Shown here piece by piece: positions 1 through 7,700 of a DNA stretch of 36,672 nucleotides. How positions within the stretch are numbered: the stretch's first letter is position 1; the number at the start of each line of letters is the position of its first letter. The stretch covers positions 1 to 36,672 of the forward strand of contig DIYR01000183.1 in assembly GCA_002429085.1 (NCBI GenBank), read 5' to 3'. Both the position numbers and the translations under genes were made by a program. Below the pieces are notes generated by a model. That model did no database searches, was not told the DNA's origin, and saw only the letters and a program-made list of their open reading frames with translations. Origin of the DNA: Flavobacteriales bacterium UBA6049. GTDB taxonomy: Bacteria; Bacteroidota; Bacteroidia; Flavobacteriales_G; Salibacteraceae.

Positions 1-65
1 AGCACAAGAAGGAGCATAGCGGTAATGAGAGCTACAATAAAAGTGTATAGCGATAACCTTTTCAA
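1..65 (-). CDS. Partial CDS, N-terminus of a second propeller sensor kinase paralogue
   Basis: Only the first 21 codons are in the window; the gene runs off the left edge. Reading from a TTG codon at 65-63 gives MKRLSLYTFIVALITAMLLL, a typical signal peptide (basic start, then a hydrophobic core). It matches the signal peptide of the kinase at 74-2989 nearly residue for residue, so this is inferred to be a tandem paralogue. The TTG lies 8 bases after the stop codon of that kinase, which suggests co-transcription. The rest of the protein is not visible, so the family assignment rests only on the shared N-terminus and repeat. Confidence 0.6.
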   Translation of the reverse strand, partial: MKRLSLYTFIVALITAMLLLV

Positions 66-123
66 AATAATGCTTAGAGAGTTAACGGGATTAAAATTTC
101 TACCCACACACCATTCCCAGTTT
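1..123. repeat. Direct repeat copy A (kinase 3' end plus next kinase 5' end)
   Basis: This stretch matches 2925-3044 with about seven substitutions and one 3-base indel. Copy A holds the last codons of the kinase at 74-2989, a short spacer and the signal peptide of the following paralogue. It is the junction expected from tandem duplication of a whole gene. Confidence 0.9.
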
Positions 124-2989
124 TAGCATTATCAACAGATACACTAAATTGGTTGTTATACAGTGCGTTAAGCGTTTCAATACGTTCGGCATTAATTAAA
201 GTGCCAAGGCTTTTTTTCTTTTCATTGTTTTTGCTCATTCCATGAATGTGCCTGTTAAGTCCAACCCCGTTATCTCTCACCTTAATAGAAAGAAATTGAT
301 GGTTTAGTTGATCAACAGAAATAGTAATGAGCCCCCCTTTATGAATACCATCAAATGCATGAATAATGGCATTTTCAACATAGGGCTGAATAAGAAGCGG
401 AGGAATACGGATCAGCCTAGCATCAATAGCCTTGTCAACGTTAATTTGAAAGTCAAAGGCACCATTTTTTCTCATTCTTTCTAGAACCAGATAGTTTTCG
501 AGTGAAGCCAAAGAAGCTTCAAGAGGAATAGTATCTTCTCTGGAAAGTTCTAAAGTAGCACGGATATGCTTTGCGAACTTAGCTAGATACGAAGTAGCCT
601 GTGAGGTGTTTTGTTCAAGCATGTATGCCTGAATAGAGTTAAGAGCATTAAAAATAAAGTGAGGTTTAAGTTGAGTAGTAAGTGTACTAATTCTCAAGTT
701 GTTTTTTTCCCGTTCAATCTCCTCAGCTACAGTATGCAACCTAATGCGGTAGTAAAATGGAAGAAATCCCAAAGCAGTAGCCAGAATAGCTGCTAATACA
801 ATAAACCAAGTTTGTTGATACCAATAATTAGAAACACTAAAAGCCACACTCTGATGCACATCAGTGTTCAACCTTACCTGCAATTCGTAATCATTTGCTG
901 GTAATTGAAATAAGTTGAGTTCGCTTTGTTTGCTTTCACGCCAAATAGAATCATTAGGTAATAACCTGTATTCGTAGTTAAAGTCAGGGAAATTTTGAAA
1001 CCGAGCTGCAGTAATATGAAAACTTAAGTTTTCACCAGTATGAAATTCTAATGACTCTGTAAAATCAGTAATACTCTTATTCTTATAAGTTAACCCATCA
1101 ATAGAGAGTTTTCCCGGGTGAAAGTAATCATCTACCTCAGTTAGACTAGTACTTACTATACCATCTGAGAATGCTAAGAATAGTGAGTCTTGAATAATCT
1201 CTAAATCAAAAATTGTCGAGTTAAATTGGCTTATATCAACAGGCAAATATTCGAATCTACCATGTGTGCCTTGATCATCTTGCGTGTTAACTGTTAAGCA
1301 ACCAATGCCATCACTAAATCCTAGATATGCTTTATTATTAATAATTCTGAAACAGGTTAAAGATCTACCGCTTATAGATTTGTCGATTAGTGTAATACTC
1401 GCTTCTTTCGTATTTACCTCATACAGTTTACCTTCATTGGTAACTCCAAAAAGAGAGTTGTTTATTACCATTAGCCTGGCCCACCAAATATCAGAAGCTA
1501 TCACTTTTCTTGTAGAAATAAGGGTGTCACCAGTTCTATGATAAGTTGCTTTATGAATACCCTTTTTTGATGCTAGCCAAATAACACTGTCGTATTCGAC
1601 TATGTCTGTTAAAAAAATACGAGTTGTTTCTTGTAAATTAAAAATCGTGCTCTCTCTTTTTAGGTCTGAAACACAACTGTACGAGATGTAAAGAGTATCT
1701 CCACCAGATTCTACTAAGAATCGTTGGGAAGCGTTAAGGAGGTTGATGTTGTATTGAGTAACGCCTAAATTGTTATAATCAATACATAAGAGTTTTCGTT
1801 CGCTTTCATTTTGTTCAAACGAGAAACAAAATGACCTCTCATCATTAAATTTTCCTTTTTGGAAAAAAGCCAAAGTGCCATTAGATAGCCTAGGTGTTAG
1901 CAATTTTCTATTATGATATAATTGCAGATTTCTCGTTATCCAACATAATGAATTGTTGGCGTATGGAAAGAAGTATTTGACGTGCTTTGAAGGACGGGAA
2001 TCACTATATACATGGATAGTTTTATCAGGTACGTACCTAACGCCTTCTGAAGGCATTCCAAACCAAAGTCCTCCCTCAAAGTCTTCTCTGATAGAATGAA
2101 TCTTTTCGTTAGGAAACAAGTTGCTAATAACTTTTCCTTCTTTAAGGTGAAAGACACCTTTAGTTTCGGTAGCCACCCAGAAACTACCATCGTGGGCATA
2201 AATCAAACTATTTGTTACCCTCGAGGGTAAATCTAAGATAGTTAGTTTTTCTTTTTCGTATAAGTAGAGTCTTGGACCATATGCTGCTGCAAAGCTGCTA
2301 TCAGTTGCAATCGTGTAGAAGCGGTGTCCACCTATCGGTGGAATGTTATTTAGAATACTGAAAGTAGTATCTGGTAGCTGGAAGACAATAGAATCTGCTG
2401 AAGTATGATTAACAATTTCTAAACTAGCAAACAAATGATCTTGAAATTGTTTTATAACGATTCCATTTTTTGCATAGGGCGAAATTTTGTAAACACTGTC
2501 CATTGTAGCTTGATATATGCCAAAAGCACCTCGGAAGGTACTTGTTCCAAGACTATCTAATGAGAAATTCTGAAGAGGGGATGATGCCTTATATTTTCGT
2601 ATGCTGCTATTTTGAGGATGTGCTTTTACGGTACCTTGGTCTATTAGAAAAATATTTGCTTCAGCAGTAGCTATCCAAATCACCCCATTTTTATCTTCTG
2701 TGATACAGGTGACAAGAGAGTTATTCAGTTCTTCATTATCATAGGTTTTAAAGTTTCTACCATCAAAAGAAGCCACTCCTTGTTCTGTACCGATCCACAT
2801 CAGTCCCTTACTGTCGTTAAAGAGATAGATTATTTGATTAGAGGGCAAACCATCTTTGGTAGAATAGGTAATAGAAAAGGGACGATAAGTATTGACAGAA
2901 TCTTGCGCAGGAAGCTCTAGGCCAAGCACAAGAAGAAGCATAGCGGTTATGAGAGCTACAATAATTGTGTATGGCGATAACCTTTTCAA
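74..2989 (-). CDS. Two-component regulator propeller / LytS-type sensor histidine kinase
   Basis: Membrane sensor kinase of about 971 residues. Order: signal peptide (MKRLSPYTIIVALITAMLLL), a long periplasmic part with two-component-regulator propeller repeats (the first reads GLPSNQIIYLFNDSKGLMWIGT), a Y_Y_Y-like Ig domain (FNYEYRLLPNDSIW), one transmembrane helix at about residues 735-757, a short coiled linker, then a His_kinase domain with the phosphoacceptor in LKPHFIFNALNS (His777), an N-box PYVENAIIHAF and a G-box RDNGVGL. Family members usually signal to LytTR response regulators; none is in the window. The ORF stays open to an ATG at 3136, but that extension is the out-of-frame 3' end of a paralogue, so I place the start at TTG 2989-2987, which gives a clean signal peptide and matches the next paralogue. 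The ligand is unknown. Confidence 0.85.
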   Translation of the reverse strand: MKRLSPYTIIVALITAMLLLVLGLELPAQDSVNTYRPFSITYSTKDGLPSNQIIYLFNDSKGLMWIGTEQGVASFDGRNFKTYDNEELNNSLVTCITEDKNGVIWIATAEANIFLIDQGTVKAHPQNSSIRKYKASSPLQNFSLDSLGTSTFRGAFGIYQATMDSVYKISPYAKNGIVIKQFQDHLFASLEIVNHTSADSIVFQLPDTTFSILNNIPPIGGHRFYTIATDSSFAAAYGPRLYLYEKEKLTILDLPSRVTNSLIYAHDGSFWVATETKGVFHLKEGKVISNLFPNEKIHSIREDFEGGLWFGMPSEGVRYVPDKTIHVYSDSRPSKHVKYFFPYANNSLCWITRNLQLYHNRKLLTPRLSNGTLAFFQKGKFNDERSFCFSFEQNESERKLLCIDYNNLGVTQYNINLLNASQRFLVESGGDTLYISYSCVSDLKRESTIFNLQETTRIFLTDIVEYDSVIWLASKKGIHKATYHRTGDTLISTRKVIASDIWWARLMVINNSLFGVTNEGKLYEVNTKEASITLIDKSISGRSLTCFRIINNKAYLGFSDGIGCLTVNTQDDQGTHGRFEYLPVDISQFNSTIFDLEIIQDSLFLAFSDGIVSTSLTEVDDYFHPGKLSIDGLTYKNKSITDFTESLEFHTGENLSFHITAARFQNFPDFNYEYRLLPNDSIWRESKQSELNLFQLPANDYELQVRLNTDVHQSVAFSVSNYWYQQTWFIVLAAILATALGFLPFYYRIRLHTVAEEIEREKNNLRISTLTTQLKPHFIFNALNSIQAYMLEQNTSQATSYLAKFAKHIRATLELSREDTIPLEASLASLENYLVLERMRKNGAFDFQINVDKAIDARLIRIPPLLIQPYVENAIIHAFDGIHKGGLITISVDQLNHQFLSIKVRDNGVGLNRHIHGMSKNNEKKKSLGTLINAERIETLNALYNNQFSVSVDNAKTGNGVWVEILIPLTL

Positions 2990-3044
2990 AATAACGAGAG
3001 AGTTAATGGGATTAAAATTTCCACCCACACACCATTCCCAGTTT
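2925..3044. repeat. Direct repeat copy B (scar of a lost upstream kinase paralogue)
   Basis: This is the second copy of the junction at 1-123. Bases 2925-2989 encode the signal peptide of the kinase. On the minus strand, bases 3043 to about 2986, read in another frame, still encode TGNGVWVEILIPLTL followed by SLF and a TGA that overlaps the TTG start. That is the C-terminus of a paralogous kinase whose body is absent; a TAA lies immediately upstream in that frame. Confidence 0.85.
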
Positions 3045-3299
3045 AATGTTAGTATTAAACCAAACAAGAAATTAAGTGGAACAAATTGTTTTAGTGCTGA
3101 GATCTTCAAAAGGCTATTAAATGCTATGAAGGACATGACCTTCGGGGTGCAATTTCTGAATTTTCATTGGGATAAAAAGTGAAATATTTTTCGTTTACAA
3201 AATCAAAATAGCCATTTATAAAACCACTTAGAACTTCTTTCGACTTATTCCTTTTATTCGCTCTCAGAATAACAAAAACACAAACTCTAACCGAGTAAA

Positions 3300-3547
3300 A
3301 ACAGAACGTAATTAAGGCGAATTAAAAGCAGATGTAATGAAAGCTTTCCCTCCACATGCCACCTGTGTAACTCTCCTCACAAACCATGAATCTGGGTGAT
3401 GTTTTTGTCGCCCAGAAAGAACACGTAAGCTTGCCACATTTTCATAGAAAAACTTGGAACTGTCGCGAGAGTTTTGATAGGGTATGATCAAGCAGTCATT
3501 TCATACCATGTAGTTAAAAACGGGAAGCACATTAAGCTTCCCGTTTT
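3300..3547 (+). ncRNA. Candidate structured RNA or leader in gene-free stretch
   Basis: The region between the kinase start and 3641 has no convincing ORF, but part of it is rich in base pairing. A 10-bp hairpin (3391-3400 with 3407-3416, two G-U pairs, six-base loop) lies inside a long-range 7-bp pairing of AACTCTC at 3369-3375 with GAGAGTT at 3467-3473. A further hairpin pairs GGTATGA at 3481-3487 with TCATACC at 3501-3507, and a terminator follows at 3517-3547. It could be a small RNA (6S-like is one option) or an attenuated leader of the peptidase gene. No clear promoter was seen, the 5' end is a guess, and the strand is inferred from the T-rich end of the terminator. Bases 3045-3299 show nothing I can name. 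Confidence 0.3.
3517..3547 (+). terminator. Strong intrinsic terminator upstream of the S46 peptidase
   Basis: Perfect 12-bp inverted repeat AAAACGGGAAGC / GCTTCCCGTTTT with a 7-base loop. It ends in a T-rich run on the plus strand, and the flanking A-run would let it work on the minus strand too. It sits 94 bases before the peptidase start, with no gene on the plus strand before it, which is why an RNA gene or attenuator is suspected. Confidence 0.75.
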
Positions 3548-3640
3548 CTCATTCCTTAAGGTTGGAATTACTTCTTGTAAAAGAGGTAGTTCTTATCTCT
3601 TAGATTTCTTTGTAAACTTGTTTTTTATTAAAAGTCTGGT

Positions 3641-5794
3641 ATGAAGAAACTACAAATTCTACGTATTACAATTTTAGCTATTTGCTTTTCGTTTGCAATG
3701 TCTGCTTACGCTAAAGAAGGGATGTGGCTTCCTTATCTCTTAAAGCAATTGAACGAAGGTGAAATGCAATCAATGGGGATGAAGCTAAGTGCAGAAGATA
3801 TTTACAGTGTGAATCAATCTAGTTTGAAAGATGCAGTTCTCATATTTGGAGGTGGATGTACTGGTGAGCTAATTAGTAACCAGGGTTTGTTGTTAACCAA
3901 TCACCATTGTGGTTATGGAGAGATTCAGAGTCATTCAAGCGTAGAGCATGATTACCTAACGGATGGTTTTTGGGCAATGTCTAAAGAAGAGGAGTTACCA
4001 AATCCAGGGTTAACTGTTACGTTCATTATACGTATGGAAGATGTTACGGCACAGCTTCAAGACAGTTTATCAAAAAACATGAGTGAAGATGAAAGAAATG
4101 TGGTGATAAGGAGAATTAGCAAAAGAATTACGACCAAAGCTGAAGAAGGAACTCATTATGATGCAGAAGTGAGACCTTTCTATCAAGGAAATCAGTTTGT
4201 TTTAATCATCACAGAAACATATAAAGATGTAAGGCTAGTTGGAGCTCCTCCATCATCGGTTGGTAAGTTTGGGTTTGATACAGATAATTGGGTGTGGCCA
4301 CGCCATACTGGCGATTTTAGCATGTTCAGAATCTATGCTGACTCGAATAACTTGCCAGCTGAATACTCGCCAAACAACGTTCCCTTCACTCCAAGACATC
4401 ATTTGCCAGTTCAAACAAACGGTTACAAAGAAGATGACTTTACCATGGTGTTTGGATTTCCGGGAAGAACTGAAGAATACCTTCCTTCTCCAGCGGTGAG
4501 TTATGTGTTAGATCATGGTAATCCTGCCAAGATTTCTATGAGAGATGAGTCCCTCGAAATTATTGGTAAATGGATGGATTCTGATAAGAAAATCAATATT
4601 CAATATGCGGCAAAACAAAGTCGTATTTCTAATGCATGGAAAAAATGGATAGGTCAGAGTAAGGGATTGAAACAAGTAGACGCTATTGGTCAGAAACAAG
4701 CTCTTGAAGAAAAGTTTCAAACGGCAGTAGATGGTAACCCTGCATGGAAAGAGGAATATGGAAGCGTTCTTGAAGGTTATACTACCGTGTATGGTAATGC
4801 AGTTCCATACATGTTGGGGCGTGATTTATTGATTGAATACTTCTATTATGGGCCAGAGATTATTCGCTTCGCATCTCGTTTTGAGGCATTAGCTGAAGAA
4901 GGTTTGTCTGAAGAGAAACAACAAGCGATCATTGAGAAATTGAAAGCGGCTACTAAGGGACATTTTAAGAATTATCAAAAATCTGTTGATGAGGAGTTGT
5001 TCTTAGCTCTTTCTAAGTTATACGTAGATAATTTGAATCAAGACTTTGTACCTGTTCAACTTGCTGAAATTTTAAACAGTAAAAATCCAATAGCAGAACT
5101 GTATGAAAATACCATTTTTAGTAGCGAAGAGGAGGTAATGAACTTTTTGGATGACTTTAGTACTAAGAAGGTGAAGAAACTACAAAAAGACCAAGCGTAC
5201 GTTCTACAAAAAGATGTATTGGATACTTACTTAAGCAAAATCAAACCTAAGTATAATGAGTACAACAACGAATTGAGTTTACTGAATCGCACTTACATGA
5301 AAGGGTTAATGGAAGTATTGCCAAAAGAGCAAGTGTATTATCCAGATGCGAACTTCTCTCTACGTGTTACGTACGGCCAAGTAAATGGATATAAACCTCG
5401 CGATGGTGTAGAATATGAGTTCTATACGACTGCCGATGGAATTTTAGAAAAGATGGATAACTCTACGAAAGAATTTGCTGTTCCTGAGAAATTAGCTGGA
5501 CTAATTCGTGAGAAGCAATTTGGGAATTATGCCGATGAAAATGGCGATTTACGCGTTTGTTTTATTGGATCTAATCATACAACTGGGGGTAACTCTGGAA
5601 GTCCAGCCATTAATGCAAATGGCGAATTAATAGGATTGAACTTTGATAGAACGTGGGAGAGTACTATGAGCGACATCATGTACGATGCCACAATATGTAG
5701 AAATATCATGGTTGATATTAGATACGTTCTTTTCATAATTGATGAGTACGCAGAAGCAGACCATCTTATAGATGAGTTAACGCTTGTAAAGTAA
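3641..5794 (+). CDS. S46 family dipeptidyl-peptidase, DPP11-like
   Basis: Secreted or periplasmic serine peptidase that removes dipeptides from peptide N-termini, feeding amino acids to the cell. The 717 residues match the usual family size. Residues 1 to about 24 form a signal peptide (MKKLQILRITILAICFSFAM, then SAYA). The trypsin-like triad is visible: His89 in LLLTNHHCGYGE, Asp225 in PRHTGDFSMFR and Ser652 in GGNSGSPAI. Eighteen residues after the catalytic Ser lies Arg670 (GLNFDR). In characterised S46 enzymes that position is Arg in DPP11, which prefers Asp or Glu at P1, and Gly in DPP7, so this copy is inferred to be acid-specific. It appears to be a single-gene unit, with hairpins on both sides. 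Confidence 0.93.
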   Translation: MKKLQILRITILAICFSFAMSAYAKEGMWLPYLLKQLNEGEMQSMGMKLSAEDIYSVNQSSLKDAVLIFGGGCTGELISNQGLLLTNHHCGYGEIQSHSSVEHDYLTDGFWAMSKEEELPNPGLTVTFIIRMEDVTAQLQDSLSKNMSEDERNVVIRRISKRITTKAEEGTHYDAEVRPFYQGNQFVLIITETYKDVRLVGAPPSSVGKFGFDTDNWVWPRHTGDFSMFRIYADSNNLPAEYSPNNVPFTPRHHLPVQTNGYKEDDFTMVFGFPGRTEEYLPSPAVSYVLDHGNPAKISMRDESLEIIGKWMDSDKKINIQYAAKQSRISNAWKKWIGQSKGLKQVDAIGQKQALEEKFQTAVDGNPAWKEEYGSVLEGYTTVYGNAVPYMLGRDLLIEYFYYGPEIIRFASRFEALAEEGLSEEKQQAIIEKLKAATKGHFKNYQKSVDEELFLALSKLYVDNLNQDFVPVQLAEILNSKNPIAELYENTIFSSEEEVMNFLDDFSTKKVKKLQKDQAYVLQKDVLDTYLSKIKPKYNEYNNELSLLNRTYMKGLMEVLPKEQVYYPDANFSLRVTYGQVNGYKPRDGVEYEFYTTADGILEKMDNSTKEFAVPEKLAGLIREKQFGNYADENGDLRVCFIGSNHTTGGNSGSPAINANGELIGLNFDRTWESTMSDIMYDATICRNIMVDIRYVLFIIDEYAEADHLIDELTLVK

Positions 5795-5801
5795 CAAACA
5801 T

Positions 5802-5839
5802 AAAAAGGCCGATAGTTTTGAAACCATCGGCCTTTTTTT
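5802..5839. terminator. Bidirectional terminator between convergent genes
   Basis: AAAAAGGCCGAT pairs with ATCGGCCTTTTT around a stem-loop that includes GTTT/AAAC. The run of A on one side and T on the other fits termination of both the peptidase gene (plus) and the Ig-repeat gene (minus), which converge here. Confidence 0.85.
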
Positions 5840-5858
5840 ATGAGAAATTGTAAATGAA

Positions 5859-7598
5859 TTACTCTGCTCGTCCAACGAAAAACTCAAGAGTCTTCTCGCT
5901 TTCGTTACCGAGCTTATCCTTAGCAACTACTCGCACTTCATATTTCTTTTTCTTTTTGAATTTACTTACCTCAGAAGCATCTAACGTTTGAGGGCTAGAA
6001 TACTTTGTTAATGGGCCACCGTCTACGCTATACAATAATGTTTCTGTACCTGTATGTTTATCAGTTGCTCCGATATACATGCGCACATAGTTTGGATAAA
6101 TGTTTTTACCACCCTTTTGACCAATAGGTTCAATTGAGAAGTTTACGAAAATCTCGGGAGGAGTATTGTCAACAAAAACATTACTTGTTTTTGCATCTTC
6201 AACGTTATTCACGTTATCGGTGCTTTTGAAAGAAATGGTGTGATAGCCTTCGCCAGGAACGGTAAATTCACTGTAGTTTTTGTCCCCACTACCGTCAATG
6301 TTGTAAACTGTTTTCTGAATTCCAGATTCGCCATCTCTAAAACGCAATTTCACAGGAGTTTGACTTGTAATAAATAATGTGTCACGATCAAAAAATTGAG
6401 GCTTGCCATAAACGATACCTGTTTCTGGAGCGCGATTATCCATAAACACCGTTAAGTACTTGTTTGCTGCAAGATTTTCAACATTATCATTTGCATCGTA
6501 TTTAACAGTGTGAACTCCTAACTCATTTGGGATATTGAACTGATTGCTATACGTGAACCTATCCTTCCCATCAATACGGTAATATATGTTCTTTACACCA
6601 GCTCTGTTATCAGTTGCAGATAGACTGATTTTAGTTCTTGGAGATACGTACAAGTAATTGCCTTTGTGCTGATCACCGTTTACCTGAATATCTGTTACAG
6701 GAGGAATTAAGTCTAAGTAGAAAGAAAAACTCTTTTTAGATGCCTCGTTTTTTACGTTATCCGTTGCGTAATAGTAAAGTGTATGCTCTCCATCTTTCAA
6801 ACCTGCCATTGAAATGTTTGGAGAATAACCTCTATCAGATCCTTGATCGAATGAGTATTTTACACTTCTTACACCAGATAAATTATCTGAAGTAGTCAAT
6901 TTAAACGTAGTACTAGGAGAAAGAATGTTTCCTTGATGTACGATTCCTACAATATCATGACTACTTGTTGGTGCAGTTAAATCAACTGTAAAGTTGCTGC
7001 TTCTTGTGTCTTCAGCATTTCCAACATTATCGGCAGAATAGTAATATAACGTTTGAGCTCCTTCAGTAGATGCAGTTACACTTCCACCATAGTTCGTATA
7101 ACCACTACCTAGCGCATACTTTGTTTCTTTAACTCCAGAAACCCCATCTTTTGGGGTAAGGTCAAAACTCAGTCCTTTACCGAAGAACACAGTACCACCA
7201 GAAACATGTTTTGGAGCACCACTGAATTTTAAAGCAGTTCTAGGGGCTAAACCATCAGCGTACAGTTCCATATGCACTTCTCGTTGAGGAGATACAGGTC
7301 TTCCAGTTTCAGGATTTACAGCCCATCTACTACGGATGTAGTTCACCCCTTCAGTATCTAAGTACAAAGGATTTGCATCAGTTGGATGCTGTTCACTTTT
7401 CAGAGGGTAATTTTTACCATCAGGGGTAGTAGAGAATTTCAAATAGACAGGAAGCGATTTTTGAACGTACGTCTTGCCATTTTTTTCAAATACTACTTTC
7501 TCATAGGTTGGCTTGCTCGGCTCCTGGGCATTGGCAAATGCCACAAAGAAAACGCATGATAGCGTTGCTAATGATAGGTTTTTGATGTTCATTTTCAA
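5859..7598 (-). CDS. Secreted Ig-like (OmpL47-type) repeat protein
   Basis: Exported protein of 579 residues with a signal peptide (KNLSLATLSCVFFVAFANAQ). After a unique N-terminal part of about 125 residues come five beta-sandwich repeats of about 90 residues, with starts near 151, 238, 330, 422 and 513. Each has a motif like DN-SGV-.-YS-D near its start, HTLYYYATDNVGN in the middle and, in the first four, a closing VD-TAPT linker. This resembles the bacterial Ig-like/OmpL47 repeats seen in many surface and periplasmic proteins. There is no catalytic domain, no lipid-anchor cysteine and no clear T9SS C-terminal sorting domain. It is transcribed divergently from aspartate kinase and convergently with the peptidase. 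The function is unknown; structural or binding roles are plausible. Confidence 0.75.
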   Translation of the reverse strand: MKMNIKNLSLATLSCVFFVAFANAQEPSKPTYEKVVFEKNGKTYVQKSLPVYLKFSTTPDGKNYPLKSEQHPTDANPLYLDTEGVNYIRSRWAVNPETGRPVSPQREVHMELYADGLAPRTALKFSGAPKHVSGGTVFFGKGLSFDLTPKDGVSGVKETKYALGSGYTNYGGSVTASTEGAQTLYYYSADNVGNAEDTRSSNFTVDLTAPTSSHDIVGIVHQGNILSPSTTFKLTTSDNLSGVRSVKYSFDQGSDRGYSPNISMAGLKDGEHTLYYYATDNVKNEASKKSFSFYLDLIPPVTDIQVNGDQHKGNYLYVSPRTKISLSATDNRAGVKNIYYRIDGKDRFTYSNQFNIPNELGVHTVKYDANDNVENLAANKYLTVFMDNRAPETGIVYGKPQFFDRDTLFITSQTPVKLRFRDGESGIQKTVYNIDGSGDKNYSEFTVPGEGYHTISFKSTDNVNNVEDAKTSNVFVDNTPPEIFVNFSIEPIGQKGGKNIYPNYVRMYIGATDKHTGTETLLYSVDGGPLTKYSSPQTLDASEVSKFKKKKKYEVRVVAKDKLGNESEKTLEFFVGRAE

Positions 7599-7700
7599 TG
7601 AGTTTGGCTGGGTTCTAAGGTATGTAATTCACAGTAAACAGCTTATAAAAAATGGTATAATGAATCAGAAGGTCAACGTTATCCATGTATCATTGCTACT

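Noticed and set aside
2990..3136. N-terminal 49 residues of the long kinase frame as real protein
   Set aside because: The DNA is a copy of a kinase 3' end in another frame, and a proper signal peptide begins only at the internal TTG.
3300..3516. RNase P RNA, tmRNA or SRP RNA in the gene-free stretch
   Set aside because: None of their conserved cores (such as the GGAAAGUCC-type start, a tRNA-like CCA end or the SRP tetraloop helix) can be seen.
7656..7661. TATAAT box upstream of aspartate kinase as a promoter
   Set aside because: Bacteroidota sigma factors use TAnnTTTG rather than TATAAT, and no matching -33 box is at the right distance.
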